DNA of 64,000 nt. Origin: HXMU1420-13 sp965228545 (GTDB lineage: Bacteria > Bacteroidota > Rhodothermia > Balneolales > Balneolaceae). The stretch spans positions 1,488,001 to 1,552,000 of the forward strand of contig OZ245822.1 in NCBI GenBank assembly GCA_965228545.1, in the 5' to 3' direction. The notes below the pieces were generated by a model that was not told the DNA's origin, ran no database searches, and saw only the letters and a list, made by a program, of their open reading frames with translations. The translations under genes and the position numbers were made by a program. Shown here in pieces: positions 26,677 to 37,000 of this stretch. Each line of letters starts with the position of its first letter. Within the stretch, counting starts at the first letter, position 1.

Positions 26677-28356
26677 ATGAAAAAAATGTTATTTCTGGCT
26701 GTTTTTTCAGCTTTTTTACTAATCAATCACTCAACACATGCACAAGACATAATATGGGCCGAGCTCACCGATTCTGTGCAACTTCCCGATGGTGTTCGCT
26801 ACTTTGAAGGTACACGAAGTTCACCTGCTTTTAAAGGCTGGTATTTCGAAGTAGACACCAACAACGAAGATATTGCTTTGGTCCCCTATCTGGCAGCAGG
26901 TGGCACCGAAGCCATCACTAAGTTTGCCGCTCGTAAGAATGCGTATGCTGCCATCAATGGTGGGTATTTTGGAGGTGGAATTAGTTACTCAACCTTAATT
27001 CAGCCCGGCGAAGTACAAGCACAAAATGTGACTTCCCTTACGCGAAATTCACAGTCTTATCCGGTGATTCGAAGCATGTTTGGCATCAAAGAAGATAAAA
27101 GCATGGCCATCGACTGGATTTATCACTTTGGGGGTGGAATCGATAATTTATACCGATTTGATGAGCCAATGCCTTATGGTGGTTCAACATCAAGTCCACT
27201 TCCTGCCCCTGTTAGAGAAAATGGCGAATTATATAGCGATGCCTACATGGGCGTGGGTGGCGGCCCGATTTTAGTAAAAGGCGACACTGTTAATGTGAGT
27301 TACAACGAAGAAATTTTCTGGGGATCAGGAGTTGGCAGAGATAATGCAGATCCAAGAACCGCAGTTGGTTATACCGCAGATGGCAAAGCCATTTTGATGG
27401 TAGTTGATGGCCGACAAGGCTCGGTTTCAGTAGGAGTAAGTCTTACAGAGTTAGCTCAAATTATGATAGATCTAGGAGCAACTGAGGCAATAAATTTAGA
27501 TGGTGGCGGATCAAGTCAAATGGTTATTGGTGACAAATTGATCAATCGCCCCGGAGGTTCTCGCTTCGAACGGCCGGTTGCCACTTTCCTTGCAATTATG
27601 CCGGCAGACTCCGTTCCTACTTTTCCGGTAGTAGGCTATGAACAAATTTTAGACACCGGCGATGAAACCGTTGAAGTTTCTAGTGGATGGACGGCTTCAG
27701 CAAACGCCGGTTACTACGGCGATACTCCTTCCTTAATCGCTTTAGGCGGTGATGGCTCCAAAACCGTAACGTTTAAACCAGACCTTCCGGCAGCTAATAC
27801 CTATGAGTTGTACGGATGGTGGGTTTCTTCATCTAATCGAAGCAAAAAAGCTCCCTTTATTGTACATCATCAGCAGGGCATTGATACCGTGTATGCAGAT
27901 CAAAGCACAGATAACTCAAAATGGGTGTTGCTGGGGGAATATGAATTCTCAGGAACCGACACCGATCAGGTAATTATCTCAAACTTTGGGGCTGCAACAA
28001 ATAGCTATGTAGTTGCAGATGCTATTCGATTTGTAGGAGTCGAAAACAATACCGTATCGAACGAAATGGAAGATCAGATTGCCGGATTTGAACTTTTCCC
28101 TTCGTATCCAAATCCCTTTAATCCCTCAACAAATATTGAATTCAATATTCCGACGGCCGGTCACGTTAGCGTAAATGTTTATTCGATTAACGGTCAGCTT
28201 ATTTCTACCTTATTCGAAGGCAGCCAATCTGCCGGCAGGTATCAACTTCGATGGAATGCACAATCGGCAGCGAGTGGCGTCTACTTATTGAAAATGGATT
28301 TCACCTCGGCTGGAACAACCGAGCATCAAATCCAAAAATTAACACTTATCAAATAA
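26677..28356 (+). CDS. Secreted phosphodiester glycosidase (NAGPA-like) with golvesin-like domain and T9SS tail
   Basis: A 559-aa exported enzyme. Signal peptide 1-22 (THA-Q). Residues about 60-310 form the phosphodiester glycosidase domain (NAGPA/YpfI-like): YAAINGGYFGGG, VGGGPILV, DPRTAVGY and NLDGGGSSQM are conserved. Such enzymes cleave GlcNAc-1-phosphodiester caps or related bonds. Residues about 330-455 resemble the golvesin/xanthan-lyase binding domain also present in the protein at 6361-8322. Residues 470-559 are a type A T9SS tail (SYPNPFNPSTNI). An AmpG-like permease starts 9 bp after the stop, so this enzyme may release an amino sugar for import. Confidence 0.87.
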   Translation: MKKMLFLAVFSAFLLINHSTHAQDIIWAELTDSVQLPDGVRYFEGTRSSPAFKGWYFEVDTNNEDIALVPYLAAGGTEAITKFAARKNAYAAINGGYFGGGISYSTLIQPGEVQAQNVTSLTRNSQSYPVIRSMFGIKEDKSMAIDWIYHFGGGIDNLYRFDEPMPYGGSTSSPLPAPVRENGELYSDAYMGVGGGPILVKGDTVNVSYNEEIFWGSGVGRDNADPRTAVGYTADGKAILMVVDGRQGSVSVGVSLTELAQIMIDLGATEAINLDGGGSSQMVIGDKLINRPGGSRFERPVATFLAIMPADSVPTFPVVGYEQILDTGDETVEVSSGWTASANAGYYGDTPSLIALGGDGSKTVTFKPDLPAANTYELYGWWVSSSNRSKKAPFIVHHQQGIDTVYADQSTDNSKWVLLGEYEFSGTDTDQVIISNFGAATNSYVVADAIRFVGVENNTVSNEMEDQIAGFELFPSYPNPFNPSTNIEFNIPTAGHVSVNVYSINGQLISTLFEGSQSAGRYQLRWNAQSAASGVYLLKMDFTSAGTTEHQIQKLTLIK

Positions 28357-28365
28357 GGTGATTTC

Positions 28366-29670
28366 TTGAGTACCCTTTCAATTTCTGAGTTTAAAAAAAG
28401 CGTTTGGTCGTGGATTCCAACCCTCTATTACATTCAAGGTATTCCGTATGTGCTTATCGTTACCGTTTCGGTAATTATGTACAAAGATCTTGGGATTTCG
28501 AACTCAGAAATTGCTTTTTATACAAGTTTACTTTCGCTTCCTTGGGGCTTTAAACCGGCTTGGAGCCCGTTCATCGATATTTACAAAACCAAGCGCTGGT
28601 GGACCTACACCATGCAGGCTGTAATTGCAGTTTCTTTTGCCGGTGCTGCTTTAACACTGGGAACGCCCTACTTTTTCGAAGCTTCCCTGTTCTTCTTGTT
28701 TGTAGCTGCATTCTGTTCATCTACCCATGATATCGCCGCCGACGGTTTTTACATGCTGGCGCTAAGCGACGACAAGCAATCCTTTTTCGTGGGAATTCGA
28801 TCTACTTTCTTTCGTCTTGCTATGATTAGCGGCGAGGGATTATTTGTAGTTCTAGCCGGTATTATTGCTACCCAAAGCGGAAGTTCTACCTTTTCATGGA
28901 TTTCTATTTTAGGCATTGTAGCTGTGTTAATGTTGGTGATGTCGTTCTATCACCGTGTGATGCTTCCAACCCCTGATGGCGACTTTGCCGTAAAAAACGA
29001 AGGGGAATCGCCCTTTAATGCCATTGTTAAGACCTTCATTGATTTCTTCAAAAAAGATCAGATCATTCTTGCAGTACTTTTTGTATTGCTTTACCGTCTT
29101 GGAGAGGGACAGTTGGTAAAATTAGCTGCACCTTTCTTGCTAGATTCTCGAGAATTGGGCGGACTAGGATTATCTGTTACGGATGTGGGCATTATCAATG
29201 GAACTTTTGGTTTAATTGCGCTTACCATTGGCGGTATTTTAGGTGGGATTGTGATTTCTCGACATGGCCTAAAAGCCTGGTTATGGCCGATGATTATCAT
29301 CATGAATTTGCCTAATGCCGCATATTGGTATCTGGCTAGCACACAGCCCGAATCCTACCTTATGATTGCAAGCTTGGTTTCTATTGAAAAATTCGGCTAT
29401 GGCTTTGGCTTCGCCGCATTTCTGATGTATCTGATTTACATTGCGCGTGGAACATATAAAACTGCACATTATGCCTTCGGAACGGCGCTAATGGCCATTG
29501 GAATGTCGATTTCCGGTGCAGTTAGTGGTTTTATCCAAGAATATGTGGGCTACGAACAATTCTTCATCTGGGTATTAATTTCTTCGATTCCCATATTCAT
29601 CATTACACCATTTATAAAAATAGATCCGGATTTTGGCAAGAAAAAAGAAGACGACGAAGCAGAAGCTTAA
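28366..29670 (+). CDS. AmpG-like MFS permease
   Basis: A 434-aa inner-membrane transporter with 12 hydrophobic helices, of the AmpG/PAT branch of the major facilitator superfamily: TLYYIQGIPYVLI, LPWGFKPAWSPFID and SSTHDIAADGFYMLAL are typical. AmpG imports anhydro-muropeptides for cell-wall recycling, and in Bacteroidota such genes sit beside namZ and nagZ. The start is TTG at 28366, 5 nt after an AAGGTG ribosome site overlapping the previous gene's stop, so it is coupled to the phosphodiester glycosidase gene. A muropeptide or amino-sugar substrate is likely. Confidence 0.87.
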   Translation: MSTLSISEFKKSVWSWIPTLYYIQGIPYVLIVTVSVIMYKDLGISNSEIAFYTSLLSLPWGFKPAWSPFIDIYKTKRWWTYTMQAVIAVSFAGAALTLGTPYFFEASLFFLFVAAFCSSTHDIAADGFYMLALSDDKQSFFVGIRSTFFRLAMISGEGLFVVLAGIIATQSGSSTFSWISILGIVAVLMLVMSFYHRVMLPTPDGDFAVKNEGESPFNAIVKTFIDFFKKDQIILAVLFVLLYRLGEGQLVKLAAPFLLDSRELGGLGLSVTDVGIINGTFGLIALTIGGILGGIVISRHGLKAWLWPMIIIMNLPNAAYWYLASTQPESYLMIASLVSIEKFGYGFGFAAFLMYLIYIARGTYKTAHYAFGTALMAIGMSISGAVSGFIQEYVGYEQFFIWVLISSIPIFIITPFIKIDPDFGKKKEDDEAEA

Positions 29671-29716
29671 GTGTATGCAGCGCCCGGAGAGACGATACAA
29701 AATTACCAAACTTACG

Positions 29717-29734
29717 ATCAATTCGTGAATTGAT
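29717..29734. promoter_or_regulatory. Short perfect palindrome upstream of the propeller gene
   Basis: ATCAATTC-gt-GAATTGAT is an 8-bp inverted repeat with a 2-bp centre, 38 bp upstream of the ATG at 29773. It has no T-run on either side, so it looks more like a protein-binding site than a terminator. No cognate regulator is identified. Confidence 0.3.
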
Positions 29735-29772
29735 TCACAGAGTTACGACTATTAATTCAATGCTATAAGTAC

Positions 29773-30732
29773 ATGAAACAAATAAATAAAATTACCCTCA
29801 TTCTCATCGCATTTGCTTTTACAGGCATACAAGCCAATGCTCAAATCACCGTTGTAGGTGACCCTGAGGTGCTGATTGGAGGCGATAATGCAGAATATAT
29901 GAATCCCCGATGGGCTCCAAATGGCGAATATCTTGCTTTTACTTCTGCACGAAATATCGGTTTATGGATGGTTGATCTAACGACCAATCAAACCAAACAA
30001 ATTACGAATGAAACCGCAGGCTTTGGCTTTTCCTGGTCGAATGATTCGGAGTCGATTTTAGCTCGGGTTTCAGAATATGAAAATCGTCGGAATAAACATG
30101 CCATTACCATTTATGATGTTGACAGCGGCACGCAAAATCGTATTACAGAGTTAAGAAACAGTATGCCTGCTATACCTAAATGGGCCAATGCCGATCAGAA
30201 CATTGTACTAATTACTGATGAGAGCATTGAGGCGTTTGAATCCGGTAAAGAAGAAACACCTGGAGCTCAGAAAGCAGTAAATCAGCGTTTCTACGTGCTC
30301 AAATCAGGAAGTATTGCAACCGGACGAATTCCGGATAATTCCACTGCTGATATTTCTCCTTTCGAAGACGCGGAGTACATCAATCTTGAACTCTCACCGG
30401 ATGGCTCTAAACTCGCTTTCGAAGTTTATGGCGGTAATTTATATGTGATGAATATTGATGGAACCGGGCTAAAAGATTTAGGTCGTGCCAATCGCCCTCG
30501 CTGGTCGCCCGATGGCGAGTATGTAGTAGCAATGGTGGCAAATGATAACGGTTATCAATTTACAGAATCCAATATTTACGCACTTGGTGTGGAAAATAAT
30601 GCACGCATTAATCTGACCGAAGGCACTAATCTGATTGCCACCAACCCTGATTGGTCTCCAACCGGTGATCGGATTGCTTTTGACAGCCCCGAAACAGGAA
30701 ACATTTACGTATTAACCATCAATAAGCAGTAA
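29773..30732 (+). CDS. Exported TolB-like beta-propeller protein
   Basis: A 319-aa exported protein. Signal peptide 1-23 (ANA-Q). The rest is a PD40/TolB-type propeller: blades marked by MNPRWAPNGEYLAFTS, GFGFSWSNDSESILA, LELSPDGSKLAFE, RPRWSPDGEYVVAM and NPDWSPTGDRIAFDS. It has no catalytic domain or T9SS tail, so it is probably periplasmic. It lies 28 bp upstream of a secreted amidase and is likely co-transcribed with it; it could act as a binding partner of cell-wall enzymes, but the role is unknown. Confidence 0.82.
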   Translation: MKQINKITLILIAFAFTGIQANAQITVVGDPEVLIGGDNAEYMNPRWAPNGEYLAFTSARNIGLWMVDLTTNQTKQITNETAGFGFSWSNDSESILARVSEYENRRNKHAITIYDVDSGTQNRITELRNSMPAIPKWANADQNIVLITDESIEAFESGKEETPGAQKAVNQRFYVLKSGSIATGRIPDNSTADISPFEDAEYINLELSPDGSKLAFEVYGGNLYVMNIDGTGLKDLGRANRPRWSPDGEYVVAMVANDNGYQFTESNIYALGVENNARINLTEGTNLIATNPDWSPTGDRIAFDSPETGNIYVLTINKQ

Positions 30733-30760
30733 TCAGGCTGTATTCATCATTTTAGTTGTT

Positions 30761-33241
30761 ATGAAAAAATTTATCGCCCTATTCGCTTTTATTTTATTCC
30801 TCAGTCCTTTACATGCTCAGGAAGTTACAGGACTTGACGGCTTTAGTTTGTTTTTGGATCCGGGACACAGCCAGACCGAAAATCAAGGGTTATACAATTA
30901 TTCGGAGGCTCAAAAAGTGCTGCGTGTGGGTTTAGCTCTTCGCGAAATGCTACTCTCAAGAACCGATATCGATACCGTGTATATTAGCCGTACAAACGAC
31001 AGTCAGCAGGTTTCTCTATCCCAACGAACTGATTTAGCAAACTCATTAGCTGCCGATTTCTTCCATTCTATCCATAGTAATGCAGGAGCAAGCACCACCA
31101 ATAACACCCTATTTTTACATGGTGGATGGAGATCGAATGGACAAACGGTGGAAAAAACGCCAACAGGTGGTAAAGAGATGGGTGATATCATGGAAGACAT
31201 TCATACTGATGCCATGCGTATTCCAACCATCGGTAACTGGGCGGATCGGAATTTTTACCAAGGGGCGAATGTAAATCATCATACCAATCAATGGCCATAC
31301 CTTTTTGTAAACCGCACGTCAAGTATGGCTTCGATTTTAAGTGAATCGGGTTTTCATACCAATCCTGAACAACAGATGCGGAACCTTAATGCAGAATGGA
31401 AACGATTGGAAGCGCAATCTTTCTTCTGGGTAATGTTGGAGTATTTAGGAGTGGAACGTCCTCAGCAAGGTATCGCTGCCGGTATTATCACAGATTTTGA
31501 TAGTAACGAACCTTTAAACGGAGTAACCGTCTCCATTGGCGACTCTGTATACACCACCGATACTTACGAAACACTCTTCAACAATTATTCCGGCGATCCT
31601 GAAGCGTTAAAAAATGGTTTTTACTATTTAGAAAATATCGCTATCGACTCGGCTGAACTGGTTGTAGAAGCAGATGGTTTTTATAGCCAAACAATTTCTA
31701 TCTCTATCGACTCCACCGACTTCACTTTTACGGATGTAGCTTTGATTTCGAGTGTAGCACCGGTGGTTGAGTCTACAACAGTTGGCGATGATAATACCAT
31801 AAATCCGGGCGAAGAATTGGTTATTACTTTCAGCAGAGCAATGAATAAAGCATCTGTTGATTCATCTATCCAAATATCACCCCAAGCAGAATGGTCAAAG
31901 ACGTGGAATAGCGCCGGAAATGAACTTACTGTCTTTACGGGGAGCTTGGCATTCGAAAGTAATTATACGCTTACAATCGACACCACAGCCTTCGATAACT
32001 CTCCCTTTGCCCACATGATTGACGGTGACAATGATGGAAATGAAGGCGGAATCTACACGCTCAATTTTGATACCGGGCAGGAAGACATCATTGCACCGGT
32101 TATATCTGACATTTACCCCACAAACACACGCTTTAGTGAACTGAATCCAATTGTAAGTGCTACTTTTAGTGAACAACTCGATACTACCGGAATTGACGGT
32201 TTTATTGAAGTGAGAAAAGGATCTTATGTGGTTCCCGGCACTATCAAATATTACGTTGTTGGCGAAAAAAGTGTACTTAACTTTTTCCCTTCCGAGCGAC
32301 TCGATCCAAACTCGAATTACAAAATTGAGATCTCCGGTGCAATAAGAGATACCGTTGGAAACGCAATTGGTTCAAATATAATCCGAACTTTTCCAACCGG
32401 CGATCAGGAGTTTAACAGCATTACAAACATAGATGATTTTGAATCTGGTGTGAATTCTTGGTGGCATCCAGAACAAAGTGGTAGTACAACTAAACACACT
32501 ATTGCCTCAAGAGAATTAACGACTGAGATTGTAAACAGATTAACTCAGAGCACTGGCGCTATGCTTTTAAACTATGAATATGATCTTAATGAGACAGAGC
32601 ACCTCATTCGCGAATACCGACATGTAGGCTTACCAAGATTCTCAAACACTAAAATTTTACAATCCTACGTATTTGGTGATGGAAACGGTAATAAATTCAG
32701 ATTCATGGTACGTGATTCTAACAACCAATTAGAAGGCAGTGAATGGTATACCATAGACTGGCGCGGATGGAAATTGATCAGCTGGGATATGGCTCAAGAC
32801 AGTGTATTTGCCTGGGCAAACGGTAACGGTGTGATCAATGGAAATGTGTACGTAGATAGTTACCAGCTTACTTATACGCCGGGTAGCACCGAGTTTGGTT
32901 CTATTGTTTTTGACGATTTACGGGCTGTAAACCAAGGCAAAGCCACGTCATCTGAATTAAGCGAAACAGATGTTCCTACCCGGGTATCCCTAGAGCAAAA
33001 TTACCCAAACCCATTTAACCCAAGCACCAATATAAATTACGCACTACCCGAGGCCGGAAATATCACTTTGGTCGTATATGACATGCTCGGTCGGGAAGTT
33101 GCCACACTAATTGATGGATACCAATCCGAAGGTTTTCATTCGATCAATTTCAATGCATCTTCTCTTTCAAGTGGGGTGTATTTGTACAGATTAACCACTC
33201 CATCGAACTCGGTAGTTAAAAAAATGACCTTAATTAAATAA
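30761..33241 (+). CDS. Secreted N-acetylmuramoyl-L-alanine amidase (Amidase_3) with Big_5 domains and T9SS tail
   Basis: An 826-aa exported enzyme. Signal peptide 1-19 (LHA-Q). The Amidase_3 domain covers about 25-235 with zinc-binding and catalytic residues in LDPGHS, YSEAQK, HSIHSNAG and LSESGFHTNPEQQ. It should cut the bond between MurNAc and the stem peptide. A carboxypeptidase-regulatory-like fold (about 240-325) and two Ig-like Big_5 domains follow (VISDIYPTNTRFSELNPIVS begins the second), then a jelly-roll-like region and a type A T9SS tail (NYPNPFNPSTNI, KKMTLIK). Being secreted, it may attack foreign peptidoglycan rather than its own. An intrinsic terminator follows at 33285-33321. 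It is the last gene before the metal island. Confidence 0.9.
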   Translation: MKKFIALFAFILFLSPLHAQEVTGLDGFSLFLDPGHSQTENQGLYNYSEAQKVLRVGLALREMLLSRTDIDTVYISRTNDSQQVSLSQRTDLANSLAADFFHSIHSNAGASTTNNTLFLHGGWRSNGQTVEKTPTGGKEMGDIMEDIHTDAMRIPTIGNWADRNFYQGANVNHHTNQWPYLFVNRTSSMASILSESGFHTNPEQQMRNLNAEWKRLEAQSFFWVMLEYLGVERPQQGIAAGIITDFDSNEPLNGVTVSIGDSVYTTDTYETLFNNYSGDPEALKNGFYYLENIAIDSAELVVEADGFYSQTISISIDSTDFTFTDVALISSVAPVVESTTVGDDNTINPGEELVITFSRAMNKASVDSSIQISPQAEWSKTWNSAGNELTVFTGSLAFESNYTLTIDTTAFDNSPFAHMIDGDNDGNEGGIYTLNFDTGQEDIIAPVISDIYPTNTRFSELNPIVSATFSEQLDTTGIDGFIEVRKGSYVVPGTIKYYVVGEKSVLNFFPSERLDPNSNYKIEISGAIRDTVGNAIGSNIIRTFPTGDQEFNSITNIDDFESGVNSWWHPEQSGSTTKHTIASRELTTEIVNRLTQSTGAMLLNYEYDLNETEHLIREYRHVGLPRFSNTKILQSYVFGDGNGNKFRFMVRDSNNQLEGSEWYTIDWRGWKLISWDMAQDSVFAWANGNGVINGNVYVDSYQLTYTPGSTEFGSIVFDDLRAVNQGKATSSELSETDVPTRVSLEQNYPNPFNPSTNINYALPEAGNITLVVYDMLGREVATLIDGYQSEGFHSINFNASSLSSGVYLYRLTTPSNSVVKKMTLIK

Positions 33242-33284
33242 CTATTTAAACAGTTATTTATACCTCGAATAATTATTGGTTTAA

Positions 33285-33321
33285 AAGGCTCCACTTTCTC
33301 TGAAATGGAACCTTATTTTTT
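33285..33321 (+). terminator. Intrinsic terminator after the secreted amidase
   Basis: AAGGCTCCA (33285-33293) pairs with TGGAACCTT (33306-33314) with one C:A mismatch, followed by ATTTTTT. A second hairpin, AATAACT / AGTTATT, begins just over the stop codon (about 33238-33258). Both read plus and separate the amidase operon from the metal island. Confidence 0.75.
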
Positions 33322-33349
33322 CCACAGTGTTATATACCTATCCACTTAG

Positions 33350-33381
33350 TGTAAGATTATCACAATAATGTGTAAGATTAT
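33350..33381 (+). promoter_or_regulatory. Pair of 11-bp direct repeats upstream of the metal island
   Basis: TGTAAGATTAT occurs at 33350-33360 and again at 33371-33381, 21 bp apart (two helix turns), 44 bp before the GTG of the first island gene. That spacing suits a regulator bound twice on one face of the DNA. The sequence between it and the gene (TTTTG ... TACATTG) could be a Bacteroidota-type promoter. No metal-sensing regulator is encoded in the window. Confidence 0.4.
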
Positions 33382-33424
33382 ATGAAAGTTGGTGCTTTTG
33401 CTTTTGATTTAATACATTGTTGCC

Positions 33425-33913
33425 GTGAAAAAACTTCGAGCACATACCGCTTTGTTTTCTTTGTTAACACTCTTGCTAAGTGTCAGTTTGGTATTCCCTG
33501 CCAATGCCATGATGCTATGGTGTTCGATGGATATGGACATGGGTGAATATCATTCTGAAATGTCGATGGGCAATGATGCAACTACTCACGTTGAGAAGAA
33601 CGATAGTTCAAACATGAAGATGGAGCATTGCGAAAGTACATCAAGTATGCATGCAGAAGCTTCAACCGATCAGGATGAAGCACATTGTATTCTTGCAGTA
33701 GATTGCAATTGCAATATCAAGCAGCAAGAAACCCTGCCGGCTACCAGCATTATTACTCCACCTTCTCTTCATTTAAGTGAATGCAGCCTTTCACTAAGGT
33801 CAATCGAATTTGATAGTCAACTTCGGCAAGAAACTTTCCCTCCTCCTCTCTGGAATTCTTCCTCCTACTCTCCACCTATCCTATTTTTGGCTAACGAAGC
33901 CTTTTTGATTTAG
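33425..33913 (+). CDS. Met/His/Cys-rich exported protein, first gene of metal island
   Basis: A 162-aa protein that I do not recognise as a named family. Signal peptide 1-27 (ANA-M). The mature N-terminal part is rich in metal ligands (LWCSMDMDMGEYHSEMSMG, then MKMEHCESTSSMH, HCILAVDCNC), while the C-terminal 50 residues have few and end in an apolar segment. It starts with GTG (33425). It precedes the RND pump gene by 112 bp. Small Met/His-rich exported proteins often sit first in copper operons and buffer metal in the periplasm, so the same role is inferred here. Confidence 0.65.
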   Translation: MKKLRAHTALFSLLTLLLSVSLVFPANAMMLWCSMDMDMGEYHSEMSMGNDATTHVEKNDSSNMKMEHCESTSSMHAEASTDQDEAHCILAVDCNCNIKQQETLPATSIITPPSLHLSECSLSLRSIEFDSQLRQETFPPPLWNSSSYSPPILFLANEAFLI

Positions 33914-34025
33914 ACCTCAAGTTTGTTTTCTGATTCTATTCAGACCTCGGGATTCCTCTTTGCGGAAACTTTGAGTCGGACATTTCAACTGCTCAATTCT
34001 TCAGTATTGGCTAAATCAATTAATC

Positions 34026-37000
34026 ATGTTAAATAAAACCATACGTTTTTTTCTTGAAAACAAACTAATCGCTGTACTGCTGCTGGGTACATTGGTAATC
34101 TGGGGTATTGTTGTTTCCCCATTTTCATGGAATATCGGAGCCCTTCCTAACGATCCCGTTCCGGTAGATGCAATTCCTGATCTGGGTGAAAACCAGCAGA
34201 TCGTTTTTACCGAATGGGCCGGTCAGTCTCCACAGGATGTGGAGGATCAGATCACCTATCCGCTAACCACACAACTGCTCACCGTGCCGGGAGTTAAAAC
34301 CGTTCGCAGTACTTCCATGATCGGACTTTCCTCGATCTATGTGATCTTCGAGGAAGATGTGGAGTTCTACTGGAGCCGTTCCCGTATTCTTGAAAAACTG
34401 AACTCCCTGCCCGCCGGAACCTTGCCCGCCAACGTACAGCCTGCACTGGGTCCGGATGCCACCGCTCTCGGACAGGTGTTCTGGTACACGCTGGAAGGCC
34501 GTGATCCCGAAGGAAATCCTACGGGTGGCTGGGATCTGCAGGAACTGCGCAGTATTCAGGATTTTTACGTGGGATATGCCCTTTCGGGCGCTGAAGGGGT
34601 GGCTGAGGTTGCTCCCATCGGCGGCTATGTGAAAGAGTATCAGGTGGATGTAAACCCGAACAAACTTCAGGCTTATGACATAACGCTCACGGAAGTATTC
34701 GACGCCGTGCGGAAAAGTAACACCGAAGTGGGTGCACGAACGGTGGAACTAAATAATGCCGAGTATCTGGTGCGCGGGTTGGGCTACATCAAAAGCATTG
34801 AGGATCTGGAATCGGCCGTGGTTAAAGTAGTAGATAATGTCCCTGTCCGAATCCGTGATGTAGCCTTTGTGACCATGGGTCCGGCCATGAATCGCGGTGC
34901 CCTGGATAAAGGCGGAGCCGAAGCGGTAGGCGCGGTGGTGGTTGCCAGGCAGGGAGCCAATCCACAGGCAGTGATCGATAATGTCAAGTCTACGATTAAA
35001 GAGCTTTCACCGGGATTACCTTCTAAAACCCTGGCCGACGGTACCGAATCTAAAGTCACACTGGTGCCTTTTTATGACCGTTCAGAACTTATCGGTGAAA
35101 CGCTGGGGACGCTGGAAGAGGCACTGACACTGCAGATCCTGATCACCATTATCGTCATTGTGATCATGGTGATGAACCTGCGAACGTCCTTTCTCATTTC
35201 GGCAATGTTACCCGTGGCGGTGCTCATGACCTTCATCGCCATGAAGTACGGAGGCGTGGATGCCAATATCGTGGCTCTTTCCGGGATCGCCATCGCCATT
35301 GGTACCATCGTGGATATGGGCGTGATCTTGTCGGAGAACATGCTGCGACACATGGAAAATATGGATGAGAACGATTCACTGCTGGAAGTGATCTATCAGG
35401 CCACTGCCGAGGTTGCTTCTGCTGTGCTAACCGCCGTAACCACCACGATCGTCAGCTTCCTGCCGGTATTTACCATGATCGCCGCCGAAGGCAAGCTGTT
35501 CAAACCGCTGGCTTACACCAAAACCTTTGCCCTCGTCGCTTCCATCATCATTGCGATCACCCTGATTCCACCTTTTGCCCACTGGATCTTTTCGATCAAC
35601 ATAAAAAAGAAAGCCATCAAACTGGGCTGGAACGGTTTGCTGGTAATTGCTGGACTGGTGTTGCTCTTCAGCGGAAATGCCTGGGCCGGAATCGCTCTGG
35701 CAGGATTTGGTTTGATCAACGGACTTCCATTAGTGTTGGCCGGTACGTTCATTAACTCCACTCTATGGAATAATATCTGGAGTGTGATCATCGTCACCTG
35801 GTTGCTTGCCAACTACTGGCTTCCCCTCGGTGCCGGAGTGGCTGTAAGCTGGAATCTGCTGTTTGTCGTCCTCATTATCGCGATCATTTTGCTCTTTTTC
35901 TGGGGGGTTATCCGGTACTACGAGCATCTGATCGGCTGGTGCCTGGATCATAAGGCTGCGTTTCTGGGAATTCCCGGCTTCTTTGTGGTGCTGGGAGTAG
36001 TCATCTGGCTGGGCTTTTCCACCGTATTCGGATTCGTGAACTCCGGTTTCAATGCCCTTGGCTGGGATGTCTCTCAAACCTCCGTGTGGCAATCCGCAGA
36101 AGACACCTTCCCGGGATTAGGTAAGGAATTCATGCCCGCTCTCGATGAAGGTGCCTTTTTGCTGATGCCAACGACCATGCCTCACGCCGGTGTGGAGGAG
36201 TCGAAAGACGTGATGCGAAAGATCGATATGGCCGTGGCCGCTATTCCTGAAGTGGAAACCGTGGTTGGAAAAATGGGGCGTACCAATTCCGCCCTTGACC
36301 CTGCCCCCATCTCCATGTTCGAGAATCTGATCCAATACAAATCTGAGTACAAAACCGATGAAAACGGACGGCGCCTACGATTTAAGGTGAATGAAGACGG
36401 AGAGTTTGTCCGGGATGAAAACGATGAACTCATCCCCGATGAGGATGGCAAGTATTTTCGCCAGTGGCGCGATCATATTCAGTCTCCGGATGATATCTGG
36501 GAGGAAATCGTGGCCGTGACCAAAATTCCGGGCACCACTTCCGCTCCCAAACTCCAACCCATTCAAACCCGGCTGGTGATGCTGCAAAGCGGAATGCGTG
36601 CTCCTATGGGGATCAAAGTAAAAGGATCTGACCTGGAGGAGATTGAATCTTTCGGCCTTCGGCTGGAAGAAGTGCTTAAAGTAGTTCCCGGTGTGAACCC
36701 CTCGTCCGTATTTGCCGATCGGATCGTTGGAAAGCCCTATCTGGAAATTGACTGGAAACGGGATCAGCTGGCTCGCTATGGGCTGAACCTTCAGGATGTA
36801 CAGCATTTTGTAACGGTGGGCGTTGGCGGAATGCCGGTCTCCACCTCAGTTGAAGGAAGAGAACGCTACCCGATCAGAGTGCGCTATGCCCGTGAATTCC
36901 GCGACAGCCCCGAGGCCATCTCAGAGATGCTGGTCCCCACAAAAACAGGAGCCCAGATCCCGCTCTCACAACTGGCGGAGATCGAATACCGGCAAGGTCC

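Noticed and set aside
36375..36806. 143-codon minus-strand frame inside the RND pump gene
   Set aside because: A shadow of a GC-rich gene; no motifs, and the pump frame is continuous.
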